DNA of 64,000 bases from Gilvimarinus xylanilyticus. GTDB lineage: Bacteria > Pseudomonadota > Gammaproteobacteria > Pseudomonadales > Cellvibrionaceae. The translations under genes were made by a program, and so were the position numbers. Where the stretch lies: assembly GCF_024195295.1 (NCBI RefSeq), contig NZ_JAMFTH010000001.1, positions 186,001-250,000 on the forward strand. Direction: 5' to 3'. The notes below the pieces were generated by a model. The model was given only the letters and a program-made list of their open reading frames with translations, searched no databases and was not told where the DNA came from. Numbering within the stretch: position 1 is the stretch's first letter; each line of letters starts with the position of its first letter. Positions 1-7,359 of the stretch are shown here, one piece after another.

Positions 1-35
1 ATGGTTGTATCACTATCAGGTTTGAGGGGGTGATC

Positions 36-76
36 AGGGCTCTCGCCCTGAAAGTTGGGGCGGCTAATGCCGCCCC
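36..76 (-). terminator. hairpins downstream of urtA
   Basis: Two stem-loops lie just beyond the urtA stop: GGGGCGGC-TAAT-GCCGCCCC at 57-76, and a smaller AGGGC/GCCCT stem at 36-49. Neither is followed by a real U-run on the minus strand, so this may be an attenuator or mRNA-stabilising structure between urtA and a permease gene outside the window. Nothing else is visible in bases 1-89. Confidence 0.4.
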
Positions 77-89
77 GCACTCAGCAGTA

Positions 90-1391
90 TTATTCCGCTG
101 TAGCGCCTACACACTTTTTGGTTTTGGTGTTGTAGTTACCGCAGTCCAGTTCAACCCAGTCAGACTTCAGGTCTTTAGAACCTTCCAGGTAATCAGACCA
201 GGCATCGCCCGCTACCAGACCATCGGTTTCCCAAACGGTCAGGAACTGGCCGTCTTCCTGGATTTCACCTAACAACACGGGTTTGGTGATGTGGTGGTTG
301 GGCAGCATTTTGCTGGTGCCGCCGGTCAGGTTGGGCACTTCAACACCCACAATCGCATCGATAACGGCATCGGAGTCGGTGGTGCCGGCTTTCTCAACCG
401 CTTTTACCCACATGTTAAAGCCAATGTAGTGTGCTTCCATGGGGTCGTTGGTCACGCGGTCTTCGTTGCCGATGTATTCAAGCCACTGATCGATAAACGC
501 GTTGTTTTCGTCGGTGTCCACGCTCATAAAGTAGTTCCAAGCCGCCATATGACCCACCAGCGGCTTGGCGTCGATGCCGGACAGCTCTTCTTCACCCACA
601 CTGAAGGCTACGACAGGAATGTCTTCGGCGGAGATACCCTGATTACCCAGCTCGCGATAGAAAGGCACATTGGCGTCGCCGTTAATGGTAGAAACCACGG
701 CGGTTTTCTTGCCCGAGCTGCCAAAGCGCTTGATGTCAGACACAATGTTCTGCCAGTCGGAGTGACCGAAAGGCGTGTAGTTGATCATAATGTCTTCTTC
801 GGCTACGCCCTTAGACTGCAAGTAGGCGGCGAGAATTTTGTTGGTGGTACGTGGGTACACATAGTCGGTACCGGCCAGAACCCAGCGTTTTACTTCCAGC
901 TCATTCATCAGGTAGTCCACGGCGGGAATGGCTTGCTGGTTGGGCGCCGCACCTGTGTAGAAAACATTGCGCGAGGATTCTTCACCTTCGTACTGCACAG
1001 GGTAGAACAGCAGACCGTTTAATTCTTCCACCACCGGCAGTACGGATTTGCGTGAAACGGAAGTCCAGCAGCCGAAAATCGCATCGACTTCTTCCTGGGC
1101 TAGCAGCTCGCGGGTTTTTTCCGCAAACAGGGGCCAGTTAGAGGCGGGGTCAACCACTACGGGCTCTAACTGTTTGCCCAGCAGGCCGCCTTTTTTGTTT
1201 TGCTCTTCAATCAACATCAGCATGGTGTCTTTCAGGGTGGTTTCTGAAATGGCCATGGTGCCCGACAGCGAATGCAGCACACCGACTTTAATGGTGTCCT
1301 CTTCCTGCGCGCTGGTGGTTAAACTTGAGAGGGCGAGTGTACAGGACGCGCCCAGTACCCCGATGGATTTTAATAATTTTTTAAGCTTCAT
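90..1391 (-). CDS. urtA: urea/amide ABC transporter substrate-binding protein (UrtA type)
   Basis: Periplasmic binding protein of a branched-chain-amino-acid-type ABC importer, expected to deliver urea (or a short amide) to UrtBCDE. A Sec signal peptide occupies about the first 28 residues (KLKKLL followed by a hydrophobic stretch, cleavage near TSA-QEE). The mature protein opens with IKVGVLHSLSGTMA and continues with the type I periplasmic fold; the FGCWTSVSRKS and LFYPVQYEGEE segments are typical of UrtA. The start is the ATG at 1391, preceded by GGAG and 7 nt; a TTG two codons upstream is less likely. The length of 433 residues fits the family. The gene lies downstream of a GntR regulator and allophanate hydrolase on the same strand, which supports urea use. 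FmdD of formamide transporters is homologous, so amide import is an alternative. Confidence 0.9.
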   Translation of the reverse strand: MKLKKLLKSIGVLGASCTLALSSLTTSAQEEDTIKVGVLHSLSGTMAISETTLKDTMLMLIEEQNKKGGLLGKQLEPVVVDPASNWPLFAEKTRELLAQEEVDAIFGCWTSVSRKSVLPVVEELNGLLFYPVQYEGEESSRNVFYTGAAPNQQAIPAVDYLMNELEVKRWVLAGTDYVYPRTTNKILAAYLQSKGVAEEDIMINYTPFGHSDWQNIVSDIKRFGSSGKKTAVVSTINGDANVPFYRELGNQGISAEDIPVVAFSVGEEELSGIDAKPLVGHMAAWNYFMSVDTDENNAFIDQWLEYIGNEDRVTNDPMEAHYIGFNMWVKAVEKAGTTDSDAVIDAIVGVEVPNLTGGTSKMLPNHHITKPVLLGEIQEDGQFLTVWETDGLVAGDAWSDYLEGSKDLKSDWVELDCGNYNTKTKKCVGATAE

Positions 1392-1447
1392 GTTCAATCT
1401 CCGTTGATGGTAAACATTATGTTGGTTCTTTCCAGAATCTTCCTTGT

Positions 1448-1468
1448 TAAGGATTTGATAAGTCCTTA
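1448..1468. promoter_or_regulatory. inverted repeat between gntR and urtA
   Basis: TAAGGA at 1448-1453 and TCCTTA at 1463-1468 form a 6-bp inverted repeat with a 9-nt spacer, in the 99-105 bp gap upstream of urtA. It could be an operator or a weak gntR transcription end. It does not resemble the 16-bp palindrome found in front of gntR and the hydrolase gene. Confidence 0.25.
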
Positions 1469-1496
1469 CATCTTCCCGTTTTTTGTAATGCTCTTT

Positions 1497-2183
1497 TTAC
1501 GTCTGCCGCGCCTGATGCAGCATGTGCAGAGTAATTTTTTGCACTTCAGCTTGGCTTTCTAGTATGTGGGCCTGCAATAAACGCTGGGCCTCAAGGGTGC
1601 GTCGCTTGATAATCGCGCGCAGTATTTTTCCATGCTCTTTATAAGTCGCTTCAATGCGAGGTGCCTGAGTAAAATCAATCCGGCGAATAATGCGCAGTCT
1701 TTCGGTAATGTTGCGGTGCACTTTCGCCATTTCTTCGTTGCCGCAGGCCTCCACCAGCTGGCAATGGAATGCTTCGTCTTGTTCGCGAACGGTCGGCCCG
1801 TGGCTAAGCCTGTCTTTTACCGGCACTAGCCAAAAGTTTTTTAAGCTGTCCAGAGCGGGGCTTTCTTGCTGCTCGCACAGCTTTTTAATCGCTGCCAGCT
1901 CCAGAAAAATTCTCAGTTCATACAGCTGATCAAACTTTTCAAAATCAAACGGTTTTACCTGCCAGCCCGCGCGAAACATCACAGTGACAAATCCATCTCG
2001 CTGCAACCGTGACAGAGCTTCGCGCACCGGAGTGCGACTTGCCTGCATGCGCTGGGCCACTTCCTGTTCGGTAAAGCGGTCGCCTGGCAGTAGGGCAAAG
2101 TCAAAAATCTCTTGTTTGAGCGCGTCGTAAATCCGGTCGGTTACACTTTGTCTTTTGCTGGTCACGTACGGCTCTTTATTCAC
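1497..2183 (-). CDS. GntR family transcriptional regulator (FadR/FCD subfamily)
   Basis: DNA-binding repressor or activator. The N-terminal winged helix-turn-helix spans about residues 10-75 and carries the standard GntR pattern (LLPGDRFTEQEVAQ, then SRTPVREAL). An all-helical FCD ligand-binding domain follows (about 85-215), with conserved His residues and YEL/LE motifs. The length of 228 residues is usual for FCD regulators. The gene sits between allophanate hydrolase and urtA on the same strand, so it probably controls the urea/allophanate genes. The start used is GTG at 2183. A second GTG at 2165, preceded by AAAGAG and 6 nt, is an equally reasonable start. A near-palindrome at 2186-2201 abuts the start and suggests autoregulation. 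The effector cannot be read from the sequence. Confidence 0.85.
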   Translation of the reverse strand: MNKEPYVTSKRQSVTDRIYDALKQEIFDFALLPGDRFTEQEVAQRMQASRTPVREALSRLQRDGFVTVMFRAGWQVKPFDFEKFDQLYELRIFLELAAIKKLCEQQESPALDSLKNFWLVPVKDRLSHGPTVREQDEAFHCQLVEACGNEEMAKVHRNITERLRIIRRIDFTQAPRIEATYKEHGKILRAIIKRRTLEAQRLLQAHILESQAEVQKITLHMLHQARQT

Positions 2184-2185
2184 TC

Positions 2186-2201
2186 ATCATGTATGCAAGA
2201 T
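2186..2201. promoter_or_regulatory. candidate GntR operator upstream of the gntR gene
   Basis: ATCATGTATGCAAGAT matches 14 of 16 positions of the perfect palindrome at 4185-4200. It lies immediately 5' of the regulator start, where binding would block its own transcription or translation. Confidence 0.5.
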
Positions 2202-2316
2202 GGTATTCAGCAGAAACTGTGCCAAGGGTGGTTTGGGTAGGAAAAGCGTCGCAAAGGCGCTTATTTAAAAGGATATGCTTTAACGCGGCAGCAGGTTTAG
2301 TATTTTTTGAAATTTG

Positions 2317-2339
2317 CCTCGCCCTCATTTGGGGCGAGG
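2317..2339 (-). terminator. hairpin downstream of allophanate hydrolase
   Basis: Perfect 8-bp stem CCTCGCCC/GGGCGAGG with a 7-nt loop, about 50 bp past the hydrolase stop. On the minus strand it is followed by CAAATTTC and not by a clean U-run, so it is a moderate candidate for a transcription end between the hydrolase and gntR. Confidence 0.4.
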
Positions 2340-2388
2340 TGTGGTGCACGGTCTTGTTTTTGGTGCAAGGCACTCCCTGTCGTCGGGG

Positions 2389-4164
2389 CTAAGTGATACT
2401 TTTGATATAGGCGCGCCAACCTCGTAGTTCAGTAATGTCGGTGGCACCCTCGGTGGCGGCGTTCTCGCAAATAAACCCTTTGACGTCGCGACCGTCGTTT
2501 AAGGTTAATGTACCTATGCCCAAAGGTGCGGGAATAAGTGCGACAAATGAGCCAAACTGGTCCACAGGCATATCCCACAGTTCCACTTCTATTTCGCCAC
2601 CGTCCGCCGTTTTAACCAGACCTGGTTTGGGGGGCGTCGTATTGGGTAGGGCGTAAAGTCGATACTGTGGTGCGGTTGTGGTGGCTTCCACCAGGCGTGC
2701 TTGGCGTTCCGTAAGCTGGCGGTTGAGGGGCATGCCGCTTAAGTGCGCGCCCACCACCGCCAGGCGAATATGCCCCTGGGGGATGTTGGTCTCACTGGTG
2801 GAGCGGGGTAGATCAACGTCGGTGGCCCCGCGTTTGCCTCCCAGCTGTGCCTGCCAGCGGCGACCGAATTCGGCCAGGGCGGTGTCCTGCCACGCGGGCG
2901 CAATCAGCGTTATGCCAAAGGGCAGGCCGTCATCGCGAAAACCGGCCGGCAGTGCCAGGGCGCTGCAGTCGGCCAAATTGACAAAGTTGGTCCAGGTGCC
3001 CAATTGGCTGTTGACTGCCACGGGGTCGGCTTCGACCTCGGCAATGGTGGGCAGGCGCGGCGCGGTCGGCACCAGCAGGGCGTCAACGCTGGCCATGGCT
3101 TGCTGAATACTGCGCACCAGTTCCGCTCGGCGGTATTCGGCGCGGTAGGCGTCGGTAGCGCTAAAGTTCTTTGCCTGTTCGATAATACCGCGCACCACTG
3201 GGTTCATCTTATCGGCGCGGTCGTGCATAAATTCGCCCACCGCCGCGTGGCGTTCGGCCACCCAGGGGCCGCCGTAGAGTAGCTGCGCCAGGGTTTGCAT
3301 ATCGCTAAAATCCATCGGCACCAGTTCTACGCCTTGCTGCTCCAGCTGGCTTAGGGTTTTGTGCCAGGCTTTTTCCTGCTCGCTGTCACCAAAAAAGGGC
3401 AGCTCGGTAGGAATGCCAAAGCGTGGCTGTGCGGGCAACAGACGCGCCGGGTGCGGCTGCTTGCGGCTGTAGCCATCGGCCGGATCAAAGCCTTCAATAA
3501 TGCCCGCGACGGTTTCGGCGTCTTCCACGTTCAGGGCAAACACCGAGGTGCAATCCAGGCTTTTACACGCGGGGACCACGCCGTGAATACTAAAGCGCCC
3601 CTTGGTGGGTTTGAGCCCGACAATGTTATTAAAGCCCGCCGGCACCCGGCCAGAGCCTGCGGTGTCGGTGCCGATGCTAAAGGGGACCAAGCCGCGCGCG
3701 ACTGTCACTGCTGAGCCCGAGCTTGAACCGCCGGAAACATAGTCCGGGTTATAGCTGTTGGCTACGGCGCCGTAGGGCGACCGGGTGCCTACCAGGCCGG
3801 TGGCAAACTGATCCAGATTGGTTTTGCCCAGCAATATGGCGCCCGCTTGCTTGAGTTTGGCGACAATGCTTGCATCGGTGTTAGCGGTATAGCCAAATGC
3901 GGGGCAGGCGGCAGTGGTGGTTAAGCCCTGGGCGTCGATATTGTCTTTAAGTGCGAAAGGAATGCCGTACAAAGGTTGCTCGGTCGGTGAGCGCAAATTA
4001 TCGATTTGCTGCGCAATTTCCTTGTCGCTCAGGATATAAATCCAGGCCGGGTCCTGTGGGTCCAGGGAGTTGCGTAGTGCCAGCAGGGCGTCGGTCGGGG
4101 TTGTCTCACCAGATTTATAGGCGTGCTGCCACTCGCTGATGGTCCAAGCTGTGGTTTGGGTCAT
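2389..4164 (-). CDS. atzF: allophanate hydrolase
   Basis: Hydrolyses allophanate to ammonia and CO2, the second half of the ATP-dependent urea amidolyase route after urea carboxylase. The N-terminal amidase-signature domain (about 1-450) shows the Ser-cisSer-Lys triad: Lys in FALKDNID and the serines in the VSGGSSSGSAV segment and at GTDTAGSGR. The C-terminal region (about 460-590) is the small allophanate-hydrolase domain with conserved LAVVGAHLSGMPLN and ALPNTTPPKPG segments. The start is the ATG at 4164 behind AGGAG and 5 nt; an in-frame upstream ATG at 4197 lies inside the operator palindrome. The 591-residue length is normal for a stand-alone AtzF-type enzyme. The partner urea carboxylase is not in this window and may lie beyond urtA. 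A perfect 16-bp palindrome sits 20 bp upstream of the start. Confidence 0.93.
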   Translation of the reverse strand: MTQTTAWTISEWQHAYKSGETTPTDALLALRNSLDPQDPAWIYILSDKEIAQQIDNLRSPTEQPLYGIPFALKDNIDAQGLTTTAACPAFGYTANTDASIVAKLKQAGAILLGKTNLDQFATGLVGTRSPYGAVANSYNPDYVSGGSSSGSAVTVARGLVPFSIGTDTAGSGRVPAGFNNIVGLKPTKGRFSIHGVVPACKSLDCTSVFALNVEDAETVAGIIEGFDPADGYSRKQPHPARLLPAQPRFGIPTELPFFGDSEQEKAWHKTLSQLEQQGVELVPMDFSDMQTLAQLLYGGPWVAERHAAVGEFMHDRADKMNPVVRGIIEQAKNFSATDAYRAEYRRAELVRSIQQAMASVDALLVPTAPRLPTIAEVEADPVAVNSQLGTWTNFVNLADCSALALPAGFRDDGLPFGITLIAPAWQDTALAEFGRRWQAQLGGKRGATDVDLPRSTSETNIPQGHIRLAVVGAHLSGMPLNRQLTERQARLVEATTTAPQYRLYALPNTTPPKPGLVKTADGGEIEVELWDMPVDQFGSFVALIPAPLGIGTLTLNDGRDVKGFICENAATEGATDITELRGWRAYIKSIT

Positions 4165-4184
4165 GGGGGCTCCTGTGAAATACA

Positions 4185-4200
4185 ATCTTGTATACAAGAT
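4185..4200. promoter_or_regulatory. perfect palindromic operator upstream of atzF
   Basis: ATCTTGTATACAAGAT is a perfect 16-bp palindrome. Its TTGTATACAA core is the form commonly bound by FCD-type GntR regulators. It lies 20 bp upstream of the atzF ATG and has a 14/16 match in front of the neighbouring gntR gene. Confidence 0.65.
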
Positions 4201-4279
4201 CTGTCAGCAGATTTTATGCCAGACTAAAATGAGCAGTATGTTTTTACGCGAGACCTTTGTTTGCGGAGGGAGTAACCTA

Positions 4280-4354
4280 TTGCCCCATTGCCGCGGCACG
4301 AAGTTGTTGCCCCATTGTTGAGCTTGCAGGCTAAAGCTGCGTTATGATGGGGCA
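4280..4354. repeat. TTGCCCCATTG short repeats
   Basis: TTGCCCCATTG occurs twice in direct orientation (4280-4290 and 4307-4317), 27 bp apart. The core TGCCCCAT recurs inverted at 4347-4354 as ATGGGGCA. The stretch lies between the atzF promoter and the foldback element and has no gene. It could be a regulator binding array; no function is established. Confidence 0.4.
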
Positions 4355-4365
4355 TTAAAGAATGG

Positions 4366-4631
4366 GGAGCCTCTGATTAAGTCCCCGGCGGCCTCTGGCT
4401 TACAGAGCTTTTCGAGATCAAGGCGGCGAACTGAAAGCGGGCTGACGGCCCGGTGAGGTGAGCCAACACAGAGATCGGAAAGCTCTGTAAGCCCCGAAGG
4501 GCGCGGCCAAAACGTCCATCCGCTGTGTTGCACTTCTTGCCAAGGACTATGGCCATTGCCTGCGAAGCGCGCCTTGCGGAGTGAACGTTTTGACTCGCGC
4601 AGAGACCGCCGGGGACTTGATCAGAGGCTCC
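4366..4631. mobile_element. 266-bp foldback/MITE-like element with 32-bp terminal inverted repeats
   Basis: Arms at 4366-4397 and 4600-4631 are inverted copies matching at 30 of 32 positions, beginning GGAGCCTCTGAT. The interior holds further nested inverted repeats (CTTACAGAGCTTT near 4399 against AAAGCTCTGTAAG near 4481; AACACAG against CTGTGTT), so the whole unit could fold as RNA or single-stranded DNA. There is no transposase and no credible ORF, and I could not identify a target-site duplication. It ends 5 bp before the first in-frame ATG of the MFS gene. It fits a non-autonomous MITE or a REP-type structured repeat. Confidence 0.7.
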
Positions 4632-4648
4632 TTAGAATGGAGTTGTTA

Positions 4649-5839
4649 ATGAGACAGTGGTGGTCCGTTTACTGTGCCTTACCCGCCAATGTGTGGGTGT
4701 TATTTACCACCTTGGCATTGGTGATGACATCCATCCCGTTGATGGTGTTGATCAGCGGTTTGATTGGCTTGCAGCTGGCTCCCGAGCCCGAGCTTGCTAC
4801 TCTGCCACTGGCGCTCGCGGTCACCGGTACGGCGTTTAGTACTTTACCTGCCGCCTGGTTAATGCAAAACCTGGGGCGCCGTGGTGGTGGTTTTGTCGGC
4901 TTGCTGCTGTCGTTTTTAGGGGCCATTGCCGGGGCCTTCGCTTGTCAGTTCTCCAGCTTTACCTTATTGCTGGTCGCGGCCGTTTTGTTGGGCGCGGCCA
5001 TGGCGTTTTACCAGCAGTTTCGCTTTGCCGCGCTCGAGGCCGTGTCCGCCGCCCAGGCAGGGCCGGCGGTCTCGGTGATTATGTTCAGTGGGGTTATCGC
5101 GGCGTTTTTAGGGCCAGAGCTTGCTGTGTGGGGCCGCAGTTGGCCCGGCAGTGCCGAGTACACGGGTGCTTTTGTCTTGCTTGCCGTGGTGATGGCGCTT
5201 GCCGCGCTGGTGTTTTCCCGTTTTCGCGCGGTGGCTACTGCGCAAGAAAGTATCGACGAGCCCGCGCGGCCTTTGCGTACGCTTATTGTTCAGCCAGTGT
5301 TTTTACAGGCCCTGGCCGCTGCGGCAATCGGCTATGGGGTTATGAGTTTTCTAATGACCTCAACGCCCATCAGTATGCACGAGATGCACGGCCACTCGGT
5401 GGCCGATGCCAAGTGGGTGATTCAAAGCCACCTACTGGCGATGTTTGTGCCCTCGCTGTTTGCCGGTGCATTGCTTAAATCGCTGGGTGTTCAGCGCTTG
5501 ATGCTGCTGGGCAGTGTTTTGTACGCGCTGGTGTTAGCGCTGGGGTTGCTCGGGGTGAGCCTGATGCATTACTGGGGCGCACTGGTTCTGTTGGGTATTG
5601 GCTGGAATTTTTTGTTTTTATCGGGCACTTCACTTTTGCCTGGAGCTTATCGTCCGGCCGAGAAGTTTAAGGTTCAGGCGGCCAATGACTTTGTGATTTT
5701 TGCGGTGCAGGCAGTGGCGTCTTTAAGCGCGGGTTGGGTGCTGTATCAGTTTGGCTGGCGCTGGCAAGTGTTGTCGTGTTTGGTGCCGGTAGTTTTGTTA
5801 TTGGTGACGAGCTGGGTCGTGTTAAAGCGGCGCGCTTAG
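4649..5839 (+). CDS. MFS transporter
   Basis: Inner-membrane major facilitator of 396 residues with about 12 predicted membrane helices. The motif A-like segment MQNLGRRGGGF lies in the loop after helix 2, and hydrophobic Ala/Leu/Val-rich helices continue to the C-terminal LLLVTSWVVLKRR. The start is the ATG at 4649, because GGAG lies 6 nt upstream; an in-frame ATG at 4637 lacks a ribosome-binding site, and starts further upstream fall inside the inverted-repeat element. The element abuts the gene directly, so the native promoter was probably displaced or the element supplies one. The substrate cannot be predicted, and no operon partner is visible on the plus strand. Confidence 0.8.
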   Translation: MRQWWSVYCALPANVWVLFTTLALVMTSIPLMVLISGLIGLQLAPEPELATLPLALAVTGTAFSTLPAAWLMQNLGRRGGGFVGLLLSFLGAIAGAFACQFSSFTLLLVAAVLLGAAMAFYQQFRFAALEAVSAAQAGPAVSVIMFSGVIAAFLGPELAVWGRSWPGSAEYTGAFVLLAVVMALAALVFSRFRAVATAQESIDEPARPLRTLIVQPVFLQALAAAAIGYGVMSFLMTSTPISMHEMHGHSVADAKWVIQSHLLAMFVPSLFAGALLKSLGVQRLMLLGSVLYALVLALGLLGVSLMHYWGALVLLGIGWNFLFLSGTSLLPGAYRPAEKFKVQAANDFVIFAVQAVASLSAGWVLYQFGWRWQVLSCLVPVVLLLVTSWVVLKRRA

Positions 5840-5869
5840 GGGCGGGGGGATGGCTGGCGCAAAGCAAAA

Positions 5870-5887
5870 GGGCGGCGAAAGCCGCCC
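5870..5887 (-). terminator. terminator for the DUF4136 pair
   Basis: GGGCGGC-GAAA-GCCGCCC is a perfect 7-bp stem with a GAAA-type tetraloop. On the minus strand it is followed by TTTTGCTTT, so it fits a rho-independent end for the minus-strand lipoprotein gene that stops at 5903. It may also serve the plus-strand MFS gene. Confidence 0.7.
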
Positions 5888-5902
5888 TAAAAGTAAGGCT
5901 TT

Positions 5903-6493
5903 TTAACGTTTAGGTAAACTGGACAGTACCTTTGTCACTGCTTGGTCAATCATTTTTTCAGCTTCCTGTGCATTTTTTTCGACCAGTTTTTTCTGATAAA
6001 CACCCTGCCAGACCGCGCGTTTCTCAGACCAGTCCACCACATCGATATTAATAGCGCCGGTGTAGCTGATGCGCGTGTTGCCGCCTTCGGTTTCCTGGGT
6101 TAAGGGGCCGCTGTACCACGAGGCCCAGGACTGGTAGTAGCCCATGCGGGTGGGGGTGATGGGAATCGCGTTATTAAACGAGTCGAGTTCGTTATCTACT
6201 TCGGCGCGGTAGTTAACGTACAGATCTCCGTCGCTTTGTTGATACTGATAGCCTTTAGCTTCCATGGCGGCAATGATGCTTTGGTCAAAAGCGCTTTTGT
6301 AGTGTTTGCCGCTGGCTTCGCTGAAAAATTGAATCTCGGGCTCGTCGGCCAACGAAAAGCTCTGGTACTGACTAAAATCTGCTTGTTTATCCTGGTGGTG
6401 GCTAATCTGCGGGCGCGGGTTGCTTTGGCAAGCCAGCAGCAGCGCACAAGCTACCGCGATAATTACAGTGGAAATGCGCAGTTGCGAGAACAT
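5903..6493 (-). CDS. DUF4136 domain lipoprotein
   Basis: Predicted lipoprotein of 196 residues. The signal peptide (ISTVIIAVACALLLAC) has a lipobox with the acylated Cys near residue 22. The mature part is a DUF4136 domain: DFSQYQSFSLADEP near the start, a central NYRAEVDNE strand, INIDVVDWSEKRAVWQGV, and a C-terminal helix with AEKMIDQAVTKVLSSLP. The function of the family is unknown. The first residue after the Cys is Gln, not Asp, which fits outer-membrane sorting. It lies directly downstream of a paralogue (6561-7154) in the same orientation and has a recognisable terminator behind it. The ribosome-binding site is weak, so translation may depend on the upstream gene. Confidence 0.8.
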   Translation of the reverse strand: MFSQLRISTVIIAVACALLLACQSNPRPQISHHQDKQADFSQYQSFSLADEPEIQFFSEASGKHYKSAFDQSIIAAMEAKGYQYQQSDGDLYVNYRAEVDNELDSFNNAIPITPTRMGYYQSWASWYSGPLTQETEGGNTRISYTGAINIDVVDWSEKRAVWQGVYQKKLVEKNAQEAEKMIDQAVTKVLSSLPKR

Positions 6494-6529
6494 AGATGTT
6501 CGGGTATCCGTGTCGAGTGTTGGAAGTGC

Positions 6530-6550
6530 GCGCGCCGCATAACGGCGCGC
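6530..6550 (-). other. intercistronic hairpin between DUF4136 genes
   Basis: GCGCGCCG (6530-6537) and CGGCGCGC (6543-6550) form a perfect 8-bp GC-rich stem in the 67-bp gap between the two lipoprotein genes. No U-run follows on the minus strand, so an mRNA-stability or partial-termination role is more likely than full termination. Confidence 0.45.
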
Positions 6551-6560
6551 TAAAGTTGGT

Positions 6561-7154
6561 TTACTGATCGGCCTGTTCGGCTAAGCGGGTGGGGTAGCGT
6601 TGGAAGATTTGGCTGACCGCGCTTTGGATTGCCGCGCGGGGGTTTTCCATGGCTTCTTTGCTTAGTTTGCCTTCGGCGACGCCTTCCCAGATAAGGCGTT
6701 TTTCGGCGGCATCGACCACATCGATATTTAAGGTGCCCACCTTGTAGTGGATGGTGTCGGTGTCAGTGCCGTAGACCGGAAAGCCCATATACAAACCCGA
6801 GCGATAGCCGTAGTAACCGTATGAGGCGGTCATGGATGGCGAGGTGCGCACATCGGTGCGGTTCTCGGTATTAGAGAAAAAGTTTACCAGCAGGTCTGGG
6901 TTATTTTCTGTATAGGTGTAGCCCAGTGATTCCATCTGCTCGCGCGCAGCAGCTTTAAAGTGCGAAGTCACCAGGGTGGAGTAGCCGTGTTTGTCGGTAC
7001 CCAGAGGGTCGACAAAACTGAAAGTCTGGTAGGCGCTAAAATCGGCGTTGCGGTCAAAATCGCTGTTGATCTTGGGGCCGCTGGAGGCGCAGCCCGCCAG
7101 CACGAGCAGGGCGCCCAAGGTGACCAGTAGCCGGGTGGTTAGAGTGGAAAGCAT
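6561..7154 (-). CDS. DUF4136 domain lipoprotein
   Basis: Predicted lipoprotein of 197 residues, paralogous to the next gene downstream. The signal peptide ends in VLAGC, giving an acylated Cys at about residue 22. The DUF4136 hallmarks are DFSAYQTFSFVDPLG, LGYTYTENNPDLLVNFFS, LNIDVVDAAEKRLIWEG and a C-terminal helix with AIQSAVSQIFQRYP. The start ATG has a strong AGGAG with 6-nt spacing. The two genes probably form a two-cistron operon transcribed leftwards. No catalytic residues are apparent; a structural envelope role is a guess from localisation only. Confidence 0.82.
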   Translation of the reverse strand: MLSTLTTRLLVTLGALLVLAGCASSGPKINSDFDRNADFSAYQTFSFVDPLGTDKHGYSTLVTSHFKAAAREQMESLGYTYTENNPDLLVNFFSNTENRTDVRTSPSMTASYGYYGYRSGLYMGFPVYGTDTDTIHYKVGTLNIDVVDAAEKRLIWEGVAEGKLSKEAMENPRAAIQSAVSQIFQRYPTRLAEQADQ

Positions 7155-7359
7155 AGGTTTCTCCTGCTTATTGAATAGTCAGTTCCAACATGATTGTTGC
7201 CACAGTATATCGGTATTTAGACGTTCCGTGGCGACAAAGGGTTCAATTGGGGCCCAAGATTTTTTGCCGGTGTGCGACAATGTGTCACAGCCTAAGGGCG
7301 GGCCCAGCCCGTACAATAGCCAGCTTTGGTATTTATCGGTTTTTAGGAGACAGTTTTCT

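Noticed and set aside
4342-4533. Small minus-strand ORF within the 4366-4631 element
   Set aside because: It is created by the palindromic, GC-rich repeat sequence and has no coding signals; I treat it as part of the element.
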